Assembly: GCA_027575805.1 (NCBI GenBank)
Contig: JANBPU010000001.1
Location: 62,001-126,000, forward strand
Direction: 5' to 3'
Length of the DNA stretch: 64,000 bases
Origin: Mycoemilia scoparia
Taxonomy: Eukaryota > Kickxellomycota > Kickxellomycetes > Kickxellales > Kickxellaceae
In this document: in pieces, positions 9,443 to 21,848 of the stretch
How the letters are laid out: the number at the start of each line of letters is the position of its first letter
How positions within the stretch are numbered: the first letter of the stretch is position 1
Translations under genes and position numbers: made by a program
The notes under the pieces: generated by a model
What the model saw: the letters and a program-made list of their open reading frames with translations, nothing else
Database searches by the model: none
What the model was told of the DNA's origin: nothing

Positions 9443-12400
9443 CTATGCAGTCGTTGGGACATTTGCCTCGGAAACAAACTTGAATTTAAGCAACTCGTCT
9501 GCTGTGGGGCGCTCCTCGTAGTCCCTATAAATTATAATGCATAACAAACAACATTATTAGAAGATAGTCAAATACAAAACCCGAAAAGCAGCAATAAACT
9601 TTATACTTACAGCGAAAGTGCTTTTTCTAAAAGTTCAAGACAGTCTTTGCTGACATGGCTGGGCATTTCAGGCTGCTGACGCTTTCCAATCATAAGGAGT
9701 GCCTGGAGCTGGTCGTATTTAGCAAAGGGGTGATTCGCAGTAAGCATCTCAATAATGAGGCAGCCAAGACTCCAAACGTCACCTTTAATAGTATACTTGG
9801 TGTCCTTCACAACCTCTGGCGCCATCCAAAATACAGAGCCTTGCAGGGAGAGTCGATGGTTGGAGGTCTGGAGTACCACTTCATCTACCTTCTTTGATAT
9901 GCCAAAGTCTGATATCTTTACGTGGCCAAGAGGGTCAACAAGTACGTTGCCTCCCTTGATATCACAGTGGATAATATTTTTTGAGTGAAGGTACTCAAGC
10001 CCCTCCAGAGTCTGCCGCACATAAGATCGAACAAGTGTTTCTGGGAAAGCGCCAAAGCTGCTTAGGAGCGAGGCGACCGAGCCACCAGCAACGTATTCCA
10101 AAAAGATATATAGATGCTCGTTATCCATCTCTGTACCAAGATACTGGACAATATTTTTGTGCCTAATGTCCTGCAATAGGGTCAGCTCTCTCTGGAGAGC
10201 AGATAGCATCCGTTTCTTTCTAGCCTCGGTGACAGAGCCGGGTATTGGCAGATCCACCTCCTTGACTGCCATTATCACGCCCTTTTTAGTATGCACCCCA
10301 TAGTAAACGCTGCCAAACGACCCGCTGGCTATCGGGGCGCCCTTGATCCATGACCCTTTCCTATACCTCATGCCACTCTTGCGCATTCCTGGCATCATTA
10401 TTCCACCAAAGTTTAGGGATGAGGCTCCACTAATCCGTTTCATATTAGAATGCCTCTTTGAGAAAACGCTTCTACGACTGCTACGCTTTGCAGCAACGCT
10501 TGTTGTCGGTGCCTTTGTGGTAGCCTCTTCGATATTTTCCTCAGAATTTTCTGGAGCCTCCACCAGGGTGCTCAGCTCTGCAACACACCCGCTTATCGGA
10601 ATTAATGGTGACAATGTCTCCTTACTTTGGGTACTTTGGCCGGGCTCTTCAGTGGATATCATGAGAGGTTTATTCGCTACCACTGCTGTTTCACTCAAGG
10701 GATTTATAGTCAGCGACGGGGGGTGCGTCGAGTTGGCAATAGAAGATCTTTTATTGACGGTGCTTTTTTGAGGCCCATCATCCATCGTAGTAGCAGACTC
10801 CACAATCAAAGGTGATTTTCCTTTAGGTGGCTGTGGCTGTGGCTGTGTAGCTGTTTGAGTGTTTTGCGATGCGCTAAAGGATCTTGATGAAGTGGTGGGC
10901 GGGGGATGCTGCTCTAAGGTAGCTTTATTTTGAGCTTCAGTACTAACTTTTGGCGGTTCGGACGTATGCGGTGTGGTCTCTTTTGGTATCTTTTCATCAG
11001 AACTTGTCACTGTGACATTATGAAGTTCGTCACTTGCATTAGAATTATTGCTAGCTTCGTTGTCCAGCTGTTCCTCAAGCTCCTCTTCGCTCTCTTCGAT
11101 TATTATATCTCCATCACTCATCACATTATCAATTATGTCATCTCCGCTTTCATACTCCGTTGTCACAACACAATCCGACCCATCGCTGTCGCTGTCTCTG
11201 AACGAATTAAGAGAGGTTGAGGGCCGAAGTTTATGGCTATCGGGAACGTTTGGCAGCGGGAACGGAATTTCTGATGGGTCAAATTGCTTCCAGCCACGCA
11301 TTATAGAGTGGCGCACTCTAACCTCGTTACCAGGGAAATATTTATTCAAGTTCTCGGAGACTTGCTCTGCTGGTGGACGTTCGCCAAAGAAATGCGCAAG
11401 CTTGTTAATGTTGCCATTGCCTTTCATTTGGAGAGGGGCAGAGTTTGGCGGCGGTGTCAGAGCATTGGAAGCTGATGCCGGCAAGATTGTCCCAAGCTTT
11501 TCGATAGTTCTCTGAACACGTAGTGAACGCTGAACTCCATCTATCGCTCGGTTGATAAGATGCCTCTTACGAAGGAACAGCCGTTCTTTTGTATTGTTTG
11601 GAGAATTTGAACAAATGGCTATCAGCTCTTCGTCAGATAGACTCCTCGCGCCACCACCTTCACCAGACATTACAAATAGCGCATATTTGTCTTTATCTAC
11701 ATCAGCCATAAGGCCGAATTCGCATAGAATAAGGTCAAGAACGTCCCTTGCTGTTTTAGCACTTGTGACATCGACATGTTTTGTTTCTCCATTTGCTCCA
11801 ATGACAGCAACTTGGCGCCTGTCGACAGACAATGAGTCTGCTAGCTTAGATATTCCATCGTCTGTGTCAAATAAATCTTTAAACTGGCTCTCGAGGCCAC
11901 TCCAGCTATCCGTGACTTGTGGCAGATATCCAACTCTCTTGCTGAACCTGCTAGATTGGCGCTTCGCCTGGATATTAGACAAGCTTGAGATGGGTTCAAA
12001 GGTGTCTTTATCGAATTGGGGGTGGCTTAAACCAACCCCTTTGCTGTTTGAGGATGTTGTTGACTGTACTGGTCCAGAGCTTGATCTCTGGATAGAGGAT
12101 GGGCCAGATGCTTTTTCTTCAAGCTTGTGGGCCCATATGTTTGAGCGTTTGCGCCCTATTGGATTGCTGGCATTCTTTTGCTCGAAAGGGGGCAGAACAT
12201 CGATGTGTTGTTTTGGCTGTTGATGCTGTGCAGCAGATTGGCCAACCAGTGGGGCAGACTTGGGAACATGGTTTGCAGATTTCTGTGACTGATGTTGATG
12301 CTGAGGCTGTGAATAAGGCTGCTGAGGGGGATTGTGGTTTCGATGATGATGGCGGTGCATATGATGGTGGTGATGGGCATGATGGTGATAGTGGGGATAT

Positions 12401-13055
12401 CCTTGATTGGATAATGATCCATTATTTCCAGGAATATTTCCAGATGAATTTTGTTTGCTTGATGGTGACTGAAGAGTGCCTGAGTTAGGCCTATGGTGGC
12501 TTGATGCTACCTTGGAACCGGTATTGCTACTGCTATGGTTAGTTGGGGACCAATGCGAGCCAGAGCTCTGTGTATCTGATCCAAGAACCCTTGGTTTCTA
12601 TAGCCGGAAAATTGGTCCCCACAAACAAATACATTCATAGATTCTAATTGTTAATATTTTACACAAACAAGGGAAAAAACACTTGTAGCAACACACAAAC
12701 ATGTATATATATATATATATATTGTAACTTACATTGAATAAGCATTTGTTTCGAAGCTGACTTATAGCTGCATTTAGCTTCACTCTTTCCCCAACAGTTC
12801 TAACATTAAGCTCCTTTAACAAATTATAATTGAGCTCAAGGAGTGCTACGCCGTCAATTTGGTGTTCTAGATAGATGAGATAGTATAATTCAGGGTCAGC
12901 CATTGTGCTTTATACAAAATCTTGAAAATTAACCACAGAATTGCCATACTTGTGAATTCAGATTCATAGCGGTCAAGGCCTTGCTCGCGCAGCCATTCGA
13001 CTACATGTTTTTCTGACCATTGGAATACCTGCTGCAACGTTATGTCCTTGTCCAT
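9443..13055 (-). CDS. Ste11/Byr2-type MAP kinase kinase kinase (SAM-RA-kinase)
   Basis: Four exons: 13055-12950, 12866-12733, 12597-9611 and 9524-9443 (1,102 aa). Residues ~5-75 form a SAM domain (WSEKHVVEWLREQGL, then HQIDGVALLELNYNLL). Next is a His/Gln-rich disordered stretch, then a Ras-association/ubiquitin-like domain at ~340-415 (RQVAVIGANGETKHVDV). A long Ser/Thr/Glu-rich linker leads to a kinase domain at ~825-1090. This order matches Ste11 and Byr2, which act in pheromone, filamentation or osmotic MAPK cascades; SAM normally binds a Ste50/Ste4-type adaptor. Kinase landmarks: ASGSFGSVYYG loop, AVKEVDL lysine, DFGIS, WMAPEV. The catalytic loop reads HCDIKGGN, not the usual HRDIKGAN. 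The last exon (YEERPTADELLKF) completes subdomain XI. Confidence 0.93.
12699..12722. repeat. (AT)n microsatellite in MAPKKK intron 2
   Basis: An AT dinucleotide run immediately downstream of the GTAAGT donor of the second intron. Confidence 0.85.
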
Positions 13056-13858
13056 GGATTAAAGCACCTTTACTTTGCCCTATTCGAGCTCTGTGAACCT
13101 TAGACTGTTCCCTGAAGAAATATACTAATGCCTGGGCAGCAGCACAAAATGTGTTGGAATCGAAATGTTGGCAATTTACAGATTGCGGTTGTTAGTACTT
13201 GAAAGGAGAATTAAATACAAAGACACTCTAAATTATGCGAATAGACAAAGAAACAAAGCAACCAGACTAAAAAAGGAGCATCATTGTTTTCCTATACAAA
13301 GGTATGGGGTCTGTCAGCCGGTGCTTTGTAAAATAAAGCTATTGTTACAGGATCGACCTCATTTCTTGTGTGTAGTGACCTCATTCGTTACTATAATTGG
13401 CAAGTTCTTCGCCAAAAGGGAACAGGCTGGTAACTTCATGCATTCCCTAAAAAGAAGCCCATAAGCCATATATTTTAGCTGGAGTATGGCAGGCCATTGG
13501 CCATTATCCAAGGTATTATTCTGGTACACCTTTGAAGGAGACTATTAAATATCAATCGTTCATGGTTTTATTGGGCTTGTTTAGCATCAATGAAGTGCTA
13601 GTGGTTATAATCTACCATGTTAATTTGTGTATACCTCATGAAAAGGCTACACTTAAAAATTCAGCATATCACTATAAGCGCATTTATGCTGGATTCGCTA
13701 CAGCAGGTTTTTATATAGCTTAAAATACACTTTCAAAAATCTACAAAAGGTTGATTGATATGCAGAGATGCAAGTATATATTTAATGTTTTGTGTTTAGG
13801 CGTCTGGCGAGTATATGTTGCCAAAAAGCATATATACAGATGTCAATGTGGATGCAGC
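13056..13858. other. Intergenic region with a family-B repeat
   Basis: Separates the MAPKKK start from the RING-ligase stop. A B-family copy spans about 13398-13545. No coding frame is credible. Confidence 0.5.
13398..13545. repeat. Family-B MITE-like element, degenerate
   Basis: It begins GGCAAGTTCTTCGCCAAAAG and ends near GGTACACCTTTGAAGGAGAC. Internal words GCCCATAAGCCATATATTTT and GGCCATTGGCCATTATCCAA recur at 34975-35090 and 57500-57810. Confidence 0.6.
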
Positions 13859-15168
13859 CTATGTATAGAGACGGACGAATGCCGATTTTGATATTCGAGT
13901 GTTGCAGCACACACATTTTATTGACTGGGTCTTTATATCTTCAACACATTTATTACATAATACATGTCCACACTTTGGGGCCCAGACCGGTGCAGAGGCT
14001 AAAAGTTGCTCGGTGCAGCTGGCACAGACTAGCCTGGGGATCTTGGAAAGTGAGGTCGGGTCTGCTTTGGCATCTGGTGGCTCCCCAGAGTTAACAGGTG
14101 GAACTTTGCGGGTATATTGTGGATTATTTGAAAGAGATTCTTGGCGCTTCGTGAGCTTTAGAGGATTTGGCTGATAGGGCCTGGTTGGTCGTCTTCGAGC
14201 CTGCTCCATCTCTTCGATCAGTTGGGCAATATTTCCGTTGTTTATGTCTTCTTCTGTTGCATACATGCCATTTGGTAGATTTCTACGTGGCCTATTTGCC
14301 ATAAAGTGATGTCCATGAAGCGAAGGGTGGTGATTTCCCAATGGGGCCCCCCAAAATCCAAAGTCTTCATCACCACTCTCATTGCCCCATATGCCCTCAT
14401 CATCATACTCATCTGCATGGTCCAAATATTCGCCATGATTGGCAAATAAACCAACACCACTTACAAAGGATTGTAAGAAATGGGGCCTATCAACAAATAT
14501 GTATATAAATAAACACAAAGATACAGCTGGGTTAGTTATTGAAGGCTGGTATAAGTCAGGTATATCACGTTTACTAGTTGTTCGGACATGTGATGAAATA
14601 AGCGTTGCTTTGCTTACATTAAAGTGCCACTTCTGGGGAACCATGGATAGTGAGAGAACCCCTCATTAGCTTCTCTAGTCATTGATCGAATTCTGTCTAA
14701 CCTATCGACAAGCGAGTTTCTGTTGTTAGTAGATCCTCGGCGTGTCTCTCTTTGTCTACTCTGATTCCTTCTAGGAGTACTGGCCATGACCAGTCGTCTC
14801 TGTCTGCTGCTTCTCCTCAGTGGCCTAGTGTCCATAGTATTCAGTGGGGGCTGCGGGGGTGGAATAACCTCAATTATATCATCTAATTCCTGAACAGGGG
14901 GATAATTTGGATAAGGACTCAACCTAGAGTCATCAACTTCTGTTAAGTCTATTGTTGTATCTACGTTGTTGCGGGTATTACGACCATTTCGCAAACGATG
15001 TTGTGAATTTTGCATTCGATGATCAGGCTCACTATCGCTAGAATCGATGGTATAAATGACAGCCCCGGTATCACGATTCTGAGAAGTATGGCCTTCTCCA
15101 GCCTGCTGCGTGCTGAGAGTCAAATCAACAACAGCATCATCATGACCACTTCGGTTAGGGGTAGCCAT
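13859..15168 (-). CDS. SUMO-targeted ubiquitin ligase, Slx8/Rfp-like RING protein
   Basis: Two exons, 15168-14618 and 14486-13859 (392 aa), with a GTAAGC donor and a TAG acceptor. The C-terminal ~60 residues form a RING finger: CASC, then CGHVLCNKCVEDI, then KCVCC. This is the compact layout of Slx8/RNF4-type E3 ligases. The N-terminal half carries several hydrophobic-acidic SUMO-interaction motifs: VVDLTL, VIYTIDSSDSE, TIDLTEVDDS and DIIEVI. A RING with tandem SIMs defines SUMO-targeted ubiquitin ligases, which ubiquitinate poly-SUMOylated proteins in genome maintenance. That role is inferred from the family. Between the halves lie Arg-rich patches (RRSSRQRRL, SRQRETRRG) and an acidic Gly/His-rich region. 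It may be the catalytic or the partner (Rfp1/2-like) subunit. Confidence 0.82.
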
Positions 15169-15462
15169 GTCAATGCGTGTCTAAAAATTATAGTACATAT
15201 ATAGAGATATATCAAAGTGAAGTGTGGAAGAAATATGTGTTGGAAAGCAAGGTAGATCATGGAAATAAAGGTTCCTTTTAACCATCTTTTAGAGCAATCA
15301 CAAATTATGGGGTGATACTTTCCCAATCAGATTACGATTTAATCTAGCGATAACATTGTGGTTGAGAATAGACCATCAATAGTCTTTAATCGCGCCAGTT
15401 TTACAATTGAAGGCATTCTTTTGACTTGAATTTGTTCACTTCATTGCTTAAATTTTATTACA

Positions 15463-16451
15463 ATGTTCAGATCTCTCGCCCTTTCCAAGCAGCAGGTATA
15501 AAAATATCTATGTTTAAGTTATCTGAAGATATCCCTATTGTAAATCTGGCTAAAATCTGAATTTATATTCATTTTTGTTCTAATTATAACTTAAATTATA
15601 AACTATACATTAGCTCTCTCGCTGCTATGCGACTGCTGCCAAACCCAGTATTAAGGTAAATACCCAATCGTTAGTTTTTAGCTAAGGACAGTGCCAGAAT
15701 GAGTATTCATTTGAATTTGTTGTGACTTTTAGGTTCCCCTTACACTCTTTGGTATTGATGGTCGCTATGCCACCGCTCTATTCCAAGCTGCTGCTACAAA
15801 GAACACTCTCGAAGCAGTTGAATCTGATCTTGAAAAGGTTGGATCTCTTTTCACCAAGAGCCCCAAGCTTCAAGAAGCAGTATCCAGCCCCCTACTCTCC
15901 AAATCTGCTAAGGACGAGTTGATCAACTCTTTTGGAAAGCAGAATGAGACTACTACCAACTTCTTCCAGCTTTTGATTGAGAACAACCGTCTCTCCCAGA
16001 CCGAGAACATCATCAAGGCATTCAAAGAATTGATGAATGCCCACCGCGGTGTCGTTACCATTAAGGTTACCTCATCCAAGGCAAGTAATTTGTGGGGTTG
16101 CTTGACACCTAATCTTCAAAAATATATGTGCTTGGGTCAGTGAACTAACATTTTTGATACTCCTAAATATAGGCTTTGGATAGCAAAATCTTGACTCAAG
16201 TGCAAAACAACCTCACCAAGAACGGATTTATCAAGAATTACAAGGATATTAATGTTGTCAACAAGGTAATATATAATTCCAGATCAACATTAATAAACCC
16301 TTGCCATGCTATATTTCTCATAAACTGTTGATTTTTTCAGGTTAATCCCAGTATCCTTGGTGGCATGATTGTTGAATTCGGCGATTACACAATCGATATG
16401 TCTGCCGCTGCTAGACTTGCCAAGCTCGATAAGCTTTTGTCTGGTATGTAA
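15463..16451 (+). CDS. ATP5: Mitochondrial ATP synthase OSCP (subunit 5)
   Basis: Five exons: 15463-15495, 15614-15655, 15733-16080, 16173-16265 and 16341-16451 (208 aa). OSCP sits on top of the F1 head and links it to the peripheral stalk. The protein begins with a presequence-like stretch (MFRSLALSKQQ, LSRCYATAAKP). The body follows with PLTLFGIDGRYATALFQAA, ETTTNFFQLLIENNRLSQ and, at the C-terminus, NPSILGGMIVEFGDYTIDMS, the family signature. Length is typical. Intron 3 appears to be a GC-AG intron (exon ends AAG, donor GCAAGT), because neither a GT donor nor read-through keeps the frame. Introns split off the short presequence exons. Confidence 0.93.
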
Positions 16452-17247
16452 TCACCAATTCATATGGACTTTATAGACATTAAAATTCCAGCACTACTAA
16501 CATTTGACAATAATTTGTATAACTATAGAATCCATCAGCATTTAATTCATATAGACACGCTATCCCCCGACCATATACATGATTTTATATCTTCCAAAGA
16601 GGTTTACTGTTTAAAAAACATTACTTTTAAATATTAGCTGATTTGTATGTGGCATTTAGAAATTTGATAAAAAGTAAATCTGAAATACTATGTGTATATC
16701 GTAATAGTTTCTGCCTTTTTCATATGGAATGGTATCCTGTTTTTTTGCTATTTCCAAAAGATTAGGCCAGAATCATTGTAGGGAAATCTAAACCCTTGAG
16801 CTTTTACTATTTGGTCTCTTACCGATAACGTAGATTACTAACTATAATTTGGGGCGAAACTTCTTAAAAAGAGTCTATCCTGTATTATTTTGTATAGGTC
16901 AACCAAAATATCATTATATGGATATTTAACAGGCTATTATCCTTTTTTATGAAAACTGCATACCCAATCCAGCTATAGCGCAGGCCATTTGATTACGGCG
17001 TAAGCAAGATAAAATTGTGTTATGGATCAGTGTTTGAAGGGCGTCTTTTGACGATACATGATCATAGGGGTAATCAAAGTCAAATGAGTGACAAACAAAA
17101 AGTATCCTTCAAAACTAATTGCCCTTATTTTGAAATAATCAAGATGATTAAATCTTGTTCTAAAGCATAGCTTTTTATAGCCACAAACTCATAAACAACT
17201 ATAGTCAATAAACATTTCTCTTTTTGCCTTTCATATAAACCTAAATA
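16452..17247. other. Intergenic region with one family-A element
   Basis: AT-rich tandem (head-to-tail) intergenic region between OSCP and the nucleoporin gene. A family-A copy lies at about 17022-17124. Nothing else is recognisable. Confidence 0.5.
17022..17124. repeat. Family-A MITE-like element, copy 2
   Basis: Left end ATGGATCAGTGTTTGAAGGG and right end AGTATCCTTCAAAACTAATT. The core GATCATAGGGGTAATCAAAG resembles other copies, with more divergence. Confidence 0.6.
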
Positions 17248-20200
17248 ATGCCAGTAGCTCAAGCGAGTGTAGAAGACGAATTTGCCAACGCAATTCAACT
17301 AGAAAGCTCCGGACCTTTTCAAACCGAGAGTGCCGAAAAAGACTTGGCGGCTATCTTCAGACGGATTAGCGAAAGCAGGTATGAATTCAGTTACACTCAA
17401 AATGAAATAGGCAATTCTAAAAGATCTTAAATTACAATATCACCACATATGACGTTTTTACAAGATATGAGCATTATTCGGACAAGTATTCCGAGTATGG
17501 CGCAAACTTTGATATGAGAACCAGTTGGAAGAAAGAAAGAGACACGTGGAATTTAGCTGAACAACTATACAAGTAAGCCTCAAAACAGCTGTACGCATAC
17601 CAGCAATCTTTGGTATTTGCTGCTTCTAATATGCATTCTGGTTAACATCCAAATGTATCCCTATGTATAGTGAAAGATTGGCCACTTTAGCTGACTCTGA
17701 GGCTATGGATCTAGAAGGAGGAGAAGGTGACGTACCAGTCACACAGAATAGTCAGTATGCAACAGACTTTGAAAGAGTCCAAGCACTATATAGGAACAAC
17801 AAATCATTTCGAGAATATGTGGTAAGTACTACCAATAAGAGAACACTCAGCTGGTAAGCAAATGGTTGCTCTGGTTTTAATGAATACCTCTTGATGATTC
17901 CGTAGATCGTAAGAGACTGGTTGCAGGAAATAATAGAGGGGTTTCACCCAGTCGAGACTAGGAAGGGATATTGGTTTTATACACACAAATCCGTAAAGGA
18001 CAATAGCAAAACTCCGGCTACTACAAAACAATCAAAGATGGGATCGTTGTTTGCGTCTACACCTGAAGCCAAACTTGATAATGGGGAACTCATCGCCAAC
18101 CTGGATCCTGATGCCCCGACACGACAGAAAAAAGCAATTGCCCTAAATGATCTTGTAGGTTTTAAAAGTGCTGAAATTTATCAACCCGTGCACAAAATCT
18201 GTCTGATACTGAATCCTTTTTATAAACATGCATATATAGGAATGGGAACAAAGCTTCATCCGAACCCTTTATGAATACGTTAGGAGAGGGAAGATGGACG
18301 ATGCCATGAACCTGTGTAGAGAATGCGACCAACCATGGCGGGCAGCAAGTCTTAGAGGAAACCTTTGCTTCTTTGATCCTAAACTTGGTGAGTGTTCAAT
18401 GTCTTTGTATACTTTATTTATTTTTGATAAATATTTATTTTGGCTGATATTATTGTTTAGAGAGACCCAAAGACATTCCGGTCGATGACTTAGACAGCGA
18501 CCAAATGTGCCATGGAAACATTAATAGAAAGCTTTGGAAAGTAACATGTGCTGCCTTGGCCACCGACAGCCGCGTTGACCAGTATGAGCGTGCATTGTAC
18601 TCGGCGCTTAGCGGTAGACTGGACGATGTAAGTTCATCCAGAACCCAGCATGATCCCAAATATTTAATGTATAAAGTAAATTGTAGATATCCTTGACACA
18701 AATTGCCTTTCTTTCAAAAACAAAATAGCTAATTTCAGTATGTGAGACATGGGAGGACTTCCTCTGGGCGTACTTTATATGCATGATTGAGAATATTATT
18801 GAAAAGGTGATAGAAGACAAGCACGGTCTTTATATTCCTTCTGCAGCAAGCGAAATTCGAATCAACCCAACTAAGCACCCTAGAAACACCAACCCGAAGC
18901 AGATAATTGACGCATTGCATTCTCACGACAATCACAATATAAGGTATGTTATAGGCCCTTCAATAACATACCGGCACAAACGCCAAGCTGCCGAATCTTA
19001 TGTCATTATATAATTTTAAATATAGTACAGAGTCCAATGATCCTTATCGTGCTCTTCAGTGTGCAATTATACTTGACAACATTGATGAGTATTTGCAAAC
19101 ATACGCCTCGTCCATTGAATCCTCAGCAAATAATAGATCGGAAACATTGAGGCTGACTACCCATATTATCCTATATCTTCGGGATTTGGGATTCACGCTT
19201 CCAGATGATGCCTGCAATACCATTTTAACAAGCTACATTCAAAATCTCATATCCACGGGACACCGCAACCTTGTGGCGCTTTATACGTCCAAACTACCCG
19301 CTAGTATACAGCCAGATATATATGCTGAGTTCCTTGTTACTATTAATGACGAGCTTACTACCCGCCAGGACTTTTTGAAACAGGCAGATTCTTGGGGAAT
19401 TGATGTGGAAACGGTGGCTAAGACGACTGTTGAGATTATCAAACTAAAGCACCCCTTCAAATGCCCAATATATGGACATACTATCAATGTGCCGACCATC
19501 ACTTTAACATCTGTCTCAGTACCCCCACAAGACTTGGAGCTGATCCGATCCCTTGAGTGGATAGCTTATGACAAATCCATGTACAAACATCTGCTATTAC
19601 AAACCACCGCAATGGCTCGTCGCTTTTTGTTGCAGGGCCGCATTAACTCTGCAGCTAACCTATTCAACTCTCTCCCCATGGATTTTGTCCAACAGGAATG
19701 GACGGCGTCCTCCGAAAAATACGACACTGAAGACCCCACCCAGAAGGAATTTGAGGAATACATCAAGCTCGTTAGTCTTAGCGATGCCTATAGCATATAT
19801 GAATCATGGGCCACCGCTCAAGCACAAGAGCCCCTTGTCTCAAGGTAAATAGCTACAGGCTGTACTTTATGAATAGAAGTGCGATCACCCGTATGAATCT
19901 TCCCATATAATTTATGAGCATTGATTTTTTAGGCGTGGAGCTTCTGTAGATAGAGAATGGCTTGACTGGAAGAAGAAAATAGTTGGCCTGACACAAAGAA
20001 CTGTTCAGCTTCTGAAGACAAACATACTTGAAAGCTGTTGGCTTGATGAGTCACTGCACAGCGATGAGCAATCTTTTGCTAGTGAGCAACGCAATATCGA
20101 GCTTCGCCAACTACGCGCGGTTTACATTCCTGATACGCTGTTCCTCTTGTATGAAGTCATGTTTAAAACTAGACATGTAATGCCAGCAAACCTGAGGGAA

Positions 20201-20362
20201 AGCTTTGATCTGTCCCAGCTCGTTGCAAAGGAAGATGTAGGAATCTACAAGGAGCTGATGAAGCCCACGGATACATTCCCAGAGGGACAGCTAGTAAGGT
20301 TTTTGAAGCTGATGCGGCAATCTGCCCGTGAGATAATGCTCTTGGACCAGCAGAATCAGTGA
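17248..20362 (+). CDS. Nucleoporin Nup84/Nup107
   Basis: Nine exons: 17248-17378, 17465-17572, 17671-17821, 17906-18154, 18240-18387, 18461-18627, 18729-18943, 19026-19844 and 19933-20362 (805 aa). It is a structural alpha-helical component of the Y-complex (Nup84 in yeast, Nup107 in animals) of the nuclear pore scaffold. Conserved blocks of the family are visible: VRDWLQEIIEGFHPVE, FIRTLYEYVRRGKMDDAM, CRECDQPWRAASLRG, LWKVTCAALA, YERALYSALSGRLDD, CETWEDFLWAYFM, and a C-terminal LRQLRAVYIPDTLFLLYEV. Length fits between yeast Nup84 (about 726) and human Nup107 (about 925). All eight junctions are GT-AG and phase-consistent, and all introns are under ~100 nt. Confidence 0.92.
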
Positions 20363-20767
20363 GGCCCATGCAGATTTACCTGGCCTGACAGCCTTAAGTT
20401 GCTACGGAAAAGTCTTTGTCATTGCATCTATCAAGGGCGCTTTCATATATCATGCATTACATCTTCAACACAGTAAAAACATATCCCCATAAAAGCAGAT
20501 CACCCCCGTATGATCGTTGGTCAGCCTAGGCCCATGATAGGCTGCAAACACTCGTTTCTTTGTTACAACTTGTCTGCAAGACCCTTAGGATCGACACTGA
20601 TGAATAGAGGCACTGATTTCTCCAACTACAAAGTATCGTGCTTCCCTAAAAGAGGGGGGGGACGAGAAAGGCCTGGCTTTAGTTCGCTTTTGCTCTTCTT
20701 TTGCTTCACTTAATATACCCACATATATATATATATACACCCACACTTCATAGACTTTGCACCAAGA
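20363..20767. other. Short intergenic region
   Basis: Nucleoporin 3' flank and LOG-gene promoter. A poly-G tract lies near 20651-20660 and a short AT run near 20724-20738. No gene seen. Confidence 0.5.
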
Positions 20768-21848
20768 ATGCCACAATTTAAATCCCTTTGTGTGTACTGC
20801 GCTGCCCATGATGGCAACGATCCAAAAATAGTGGAATCGGCCAAAGGTAGAGTCAACGACTCTTTAGATAATCACACAGCTCTATGGATTTAGTCTCCTA
20901 CTAAACCAAGCCTTGCCCTACTCTTATAATTTCGACCCTAAACATACATGCCTCAGGTATTGCTGACAACATCATGCAAATATAGAACTGGGAAAACTTA
21001 TGGCCGAGCAGGGCTTCTCCCTTGTATATGGCGGTGGTGGTAGAGGACTCATGGGAGCTGTAGCAGAATCTGTCCACAAGGTAGTAATTACGAAATACCC
21101 GCCTGTTTAGGCAAAATATAAGCCCATTACTGCTAACTTGATCATTAACCAAGCGACGGAATACATTTTTGGTGTATAGAGAGGTGGAAAGGTACTGGGG
21201 ATAATGCCCGAGGCACTAATAAACTGTAAGATGATAGATACGTCATAAGCAGCTTGGTTTGGCCTGTATATACTTAAACTATGGTCAATGGGAACCCAGC
21301 TGAATCGAAACTTTGACTCTTTAATTCTATAGTTGAGGGATCCATTCACTTTGGTGAGACTATCAAGGTGCCGGATATGCATACACGAAAGAGACTGATG
21401 AACGAGCACTCAGATGCATTTATATGTTTGCCTGGCGGATATGGCACTATGGAAGAACTTCTTGAGATGACCACCTGGTATGTGCTCAGGAGGAAACAGC
21501 CTAAAGAGGATCCCTTGGTTGTCTACTCTTCCCCACAATACACACCACGTCAAATTAACTCCTATTGTTGTGACCCCTGATACCATTTGTGCATTTATAT
21601 TAAACTATAGGTCACAGTTGTCAATTCACAACAAGCCGATAATTGCCATCAACCTAAATGGCTTTTTCACGCCTCTAAAGGAATTTGTAATGAACGCAGT
21701 AAAGGCCGGCTTCATCAACGAAGGTTGCAAGGATATAATATACTATGCCGAAACACCAGATGAGGCACTGGCTTACTTGGAAAAGTATAAAAACCCCGAA
21801 ACCAAGTATAGGCTGAACTGGCAGACCAGCACTGAGCATATCGGCTAG
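20768..21848 (+). CDS. LOG-family nucleoside 5'-monophosphate phosphoribohydrolase
   Basis: Five exons: 20768-20846, 20986-21080, 21180-21225, 21333-21477 and 21611-21848 (200 aa). The fold is the 'lysine decarboxylase-like' Rossmann family. Motifs: [10 protein letters not shown] at the N-terminus, [32 protein letters not shown] and the signature [13 protein letters not shown] with the catalytic glutamate. In plants LOG enzymes release active cytokinin bases from cytokinin riboside 5'-monophosphates. Fungal and bacterial relatives act on cytokinin nucleotides or AMP. The substrate here is unknown, and older annotations call such proteins lysine decarboxylases, which the motif does not support. 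Exon junctions are all GT-AG. Confidence 0.9.

Noticed and set aside
11048..12488. Several long plus-strand frames opposite the MAPKKK (11048-11515, 11552-12223, 12099-12488)
   Set aside because: Ser/Leu/Cys-biased shadows of the real minus-strand gene, with no recognisable protein feature.
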